Shown here: positions 63,358 through 64,000 of the stretch, piece by piece | Layout of the letters: each line of letters starts with the position of its first letter | How positions within the stretch are numbered: position 1 is the first letter of the stretch | DNA from: Bacteroides stercorirosoris | GTDB lineage: Bacteria > Bacteroidota > Bacteroidia > Bacteroidales > Bacteroidaceae | NCBI RefSeq assembly: GCF_900142015.1 | Contig: NZ_FQZN01000008.1 | Location: 1-64,000 of the forward strand | DNA: 64,000 nucleotides | Reading direction: 5' to 3' | The notes under the pieces: model-generated | What the model was told of the DNA's origin: nothing | Seen by the model: the letters and a program-made list of their open reading frames with translations, nothing else | The model's database searches: none | Program-made: the position numbers and the translations under genes

Positions 63358-64000
63358 TTACCATCCCGGATTTTGTGTCAAGCCATACCCTTTGTTAACC
63401 TCTGAAGCAGGGAATGCAGCAAGATACCATTTAGGACTGAAATTACTCCACCATGCACGAGTCGGATTACTAAGTACAAAAGATTCATACCTAAACTCTG
63501 TAGGATAAGGATATGCGCTAGAATTACCATCAGTACCAGACCAAGGCTTATTACCACTTCCATCATTACGATAGACCTTCAGACCATGAAGCTTTTTCTG
63601 GAATAAATCTGCACGTTTATAACGAATCATGTCAAATAAACGAACATCTTCAAACCCCAATTCACAGGCACGTTCACGAAGAATCTCTTCCAACAAAGCA
63701 TTGGCATCTGTTGTCAGATGCTTGTCTGGATTACATCTGGCTAAATCGCCAAGCCCCACACGTTCACGCACAATATTAACTTGCGCAATTGCTCCTGGCA
63801 AATCATTTTTAGCTTTCAATAATGCTTCAGCATAAATCAAATAAATCTCAGACAAACGTAAATAAGGCCATTGCAGGTAAGTTCCTTTAAAACTATTTTT
63901 CCCTTCTTTCCAAAATTTATAGAGACGGAATCCAGTTGCTGTTTTATTAGTTTCCTTTTCCGTATCATTAATATTATCACGTCCACCTAACCAAAGTTCA
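63358..64000 (-). CDS. SusD-like lipoprotein, 5' part outside the window (partial)
   Basis: The minus-strand frame is open from the TAA at 63358-63360 to the right edge, so the gene starts beyond 64000. The visible 213 residues are the C-terminal part of a SusD protein: YLRLSEIYLIYAEALLKAKND, LLEEILRERACELGFEDVRLFDMIRYKRADLF and the end GYGLTQNPGW. It is a second SusD, upstream of a complete susC-susD pair, so a second susC may lie just outside the window. Confidence 0.92.
   Translation of the reverse strand, partial: ELWLGGRDNINDTEKETNKTATGFRLYKFWKEGKNSFKGTYLQWPYLRLSEIYLIYAEALLKAKNDLPGAIAQVNIVRERVGLGDLARCNPDKHLTTDANALLEEILRERACELGFEDVRLFDMIRYKRADLFQKKLHGLKVYRNDGSGNKPWSGTDGNSSAYPYPTEFRYESFVLSNPTRAWWSNFSPKWYLAAFPASEVNKGYGLTQNPGW

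Overview
The window looks like chromosomal DNA of a gut Bacteroides (Bacteroidales, Bacteroides intestinalis/cellulosilyticus-like by gene content; genus confident, species not). Grounds: SusC/SusD pairs, a hybrid two-component regulator of the HTCS type, an RprX/RprY pair, an EF-G2-type elongation factor, promoters with the Bacteroides -7 element TAnnTTTG, and near absence of Shine-Dalgarno sequences except before two ribosomal protein genes. Layout. 1-18.1 kb is mostly housekeeping: the tail of an unidentified gene, mgsA, an operon mtaB - lipid A-type acyltransferase - glycosyltransferase, a divergent acyl-CoA ligase, a tiny Ala-rich lipoprotein, two tandem paralogous single-span membrane proteins of unknown function, the ribosomal operon rpsF-rpsR-rplI, a MarR regulator, a 58-residue membrane protein, rprX-rprY, an EF-G paralog without the catalytic His, a lipoprotein glutamine-amidotransferase-like hydrolase and a secreted YhcH-type protein. 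18.3-21.6 kb holds a single large GH43-GH35 fusion enzyme. 21.9-33.9 kb is a compact polysaccharide utilization locus (PUL): susC-susD-GH115 on the minus strand, divergent from a one-protein HTCS sensor/regulator. 33.9-36.6 kb encodes a soluble multi-PAS hybrid histidine kinase. 36.9-64.0 kb is a second, larger PUL, all on the minus strand and read from right to left: susD (cut by the window edge), susC, susD, a surface glycan-binding-type lipoprotein, a lipoprotein GH16, GH43-GH16, a DUF2264 (GH154-type) protein, a BNR_4 propeller, GH105, GH43-GH43, GH97-GH43, two GH51, and a GH2 beta-galactosidase with its own promoter. How it works together (inference). GH16 plus exo-galactanase-like GH43, GH35/GH2 beta-galactosidases, GH51/GH43 arabinofuranosidases, a GH105 unsaturated uronyl hydrolase, a BNR_4 protein, a DUF2264 protein and GH97 match the enzyme set known for type II arabinogalactan / arabinogalactan-protein side chains. 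The GH115 of the smaller PUL and the GH43-GH35 fusion fit the same substrate, so much of the accessory part of the window may serve one family of plant glycans. Non-coding structure. Short-period intergenic repeats recur: four loci with units of exactly or almost exactly 22 bp (about 1697-1872, 17167-17342, 42126-42214, 51338-51425), each with its own unit sequence, and three loci built on 7-bp units (10966-11056, 44862-44982, 47965-47985), two of them folded as long inverted repeats. All seven lie 3' of a stop codon. I know of no description of this pattern and regard it as the least explained signal here. Other signals are a 17-bp perfect inverted repeat at the GH2 promoter, a 14-bp palindrome at the marR promoter, and strong Shine-Dalgarno sequences confined to rpsR and rplI.
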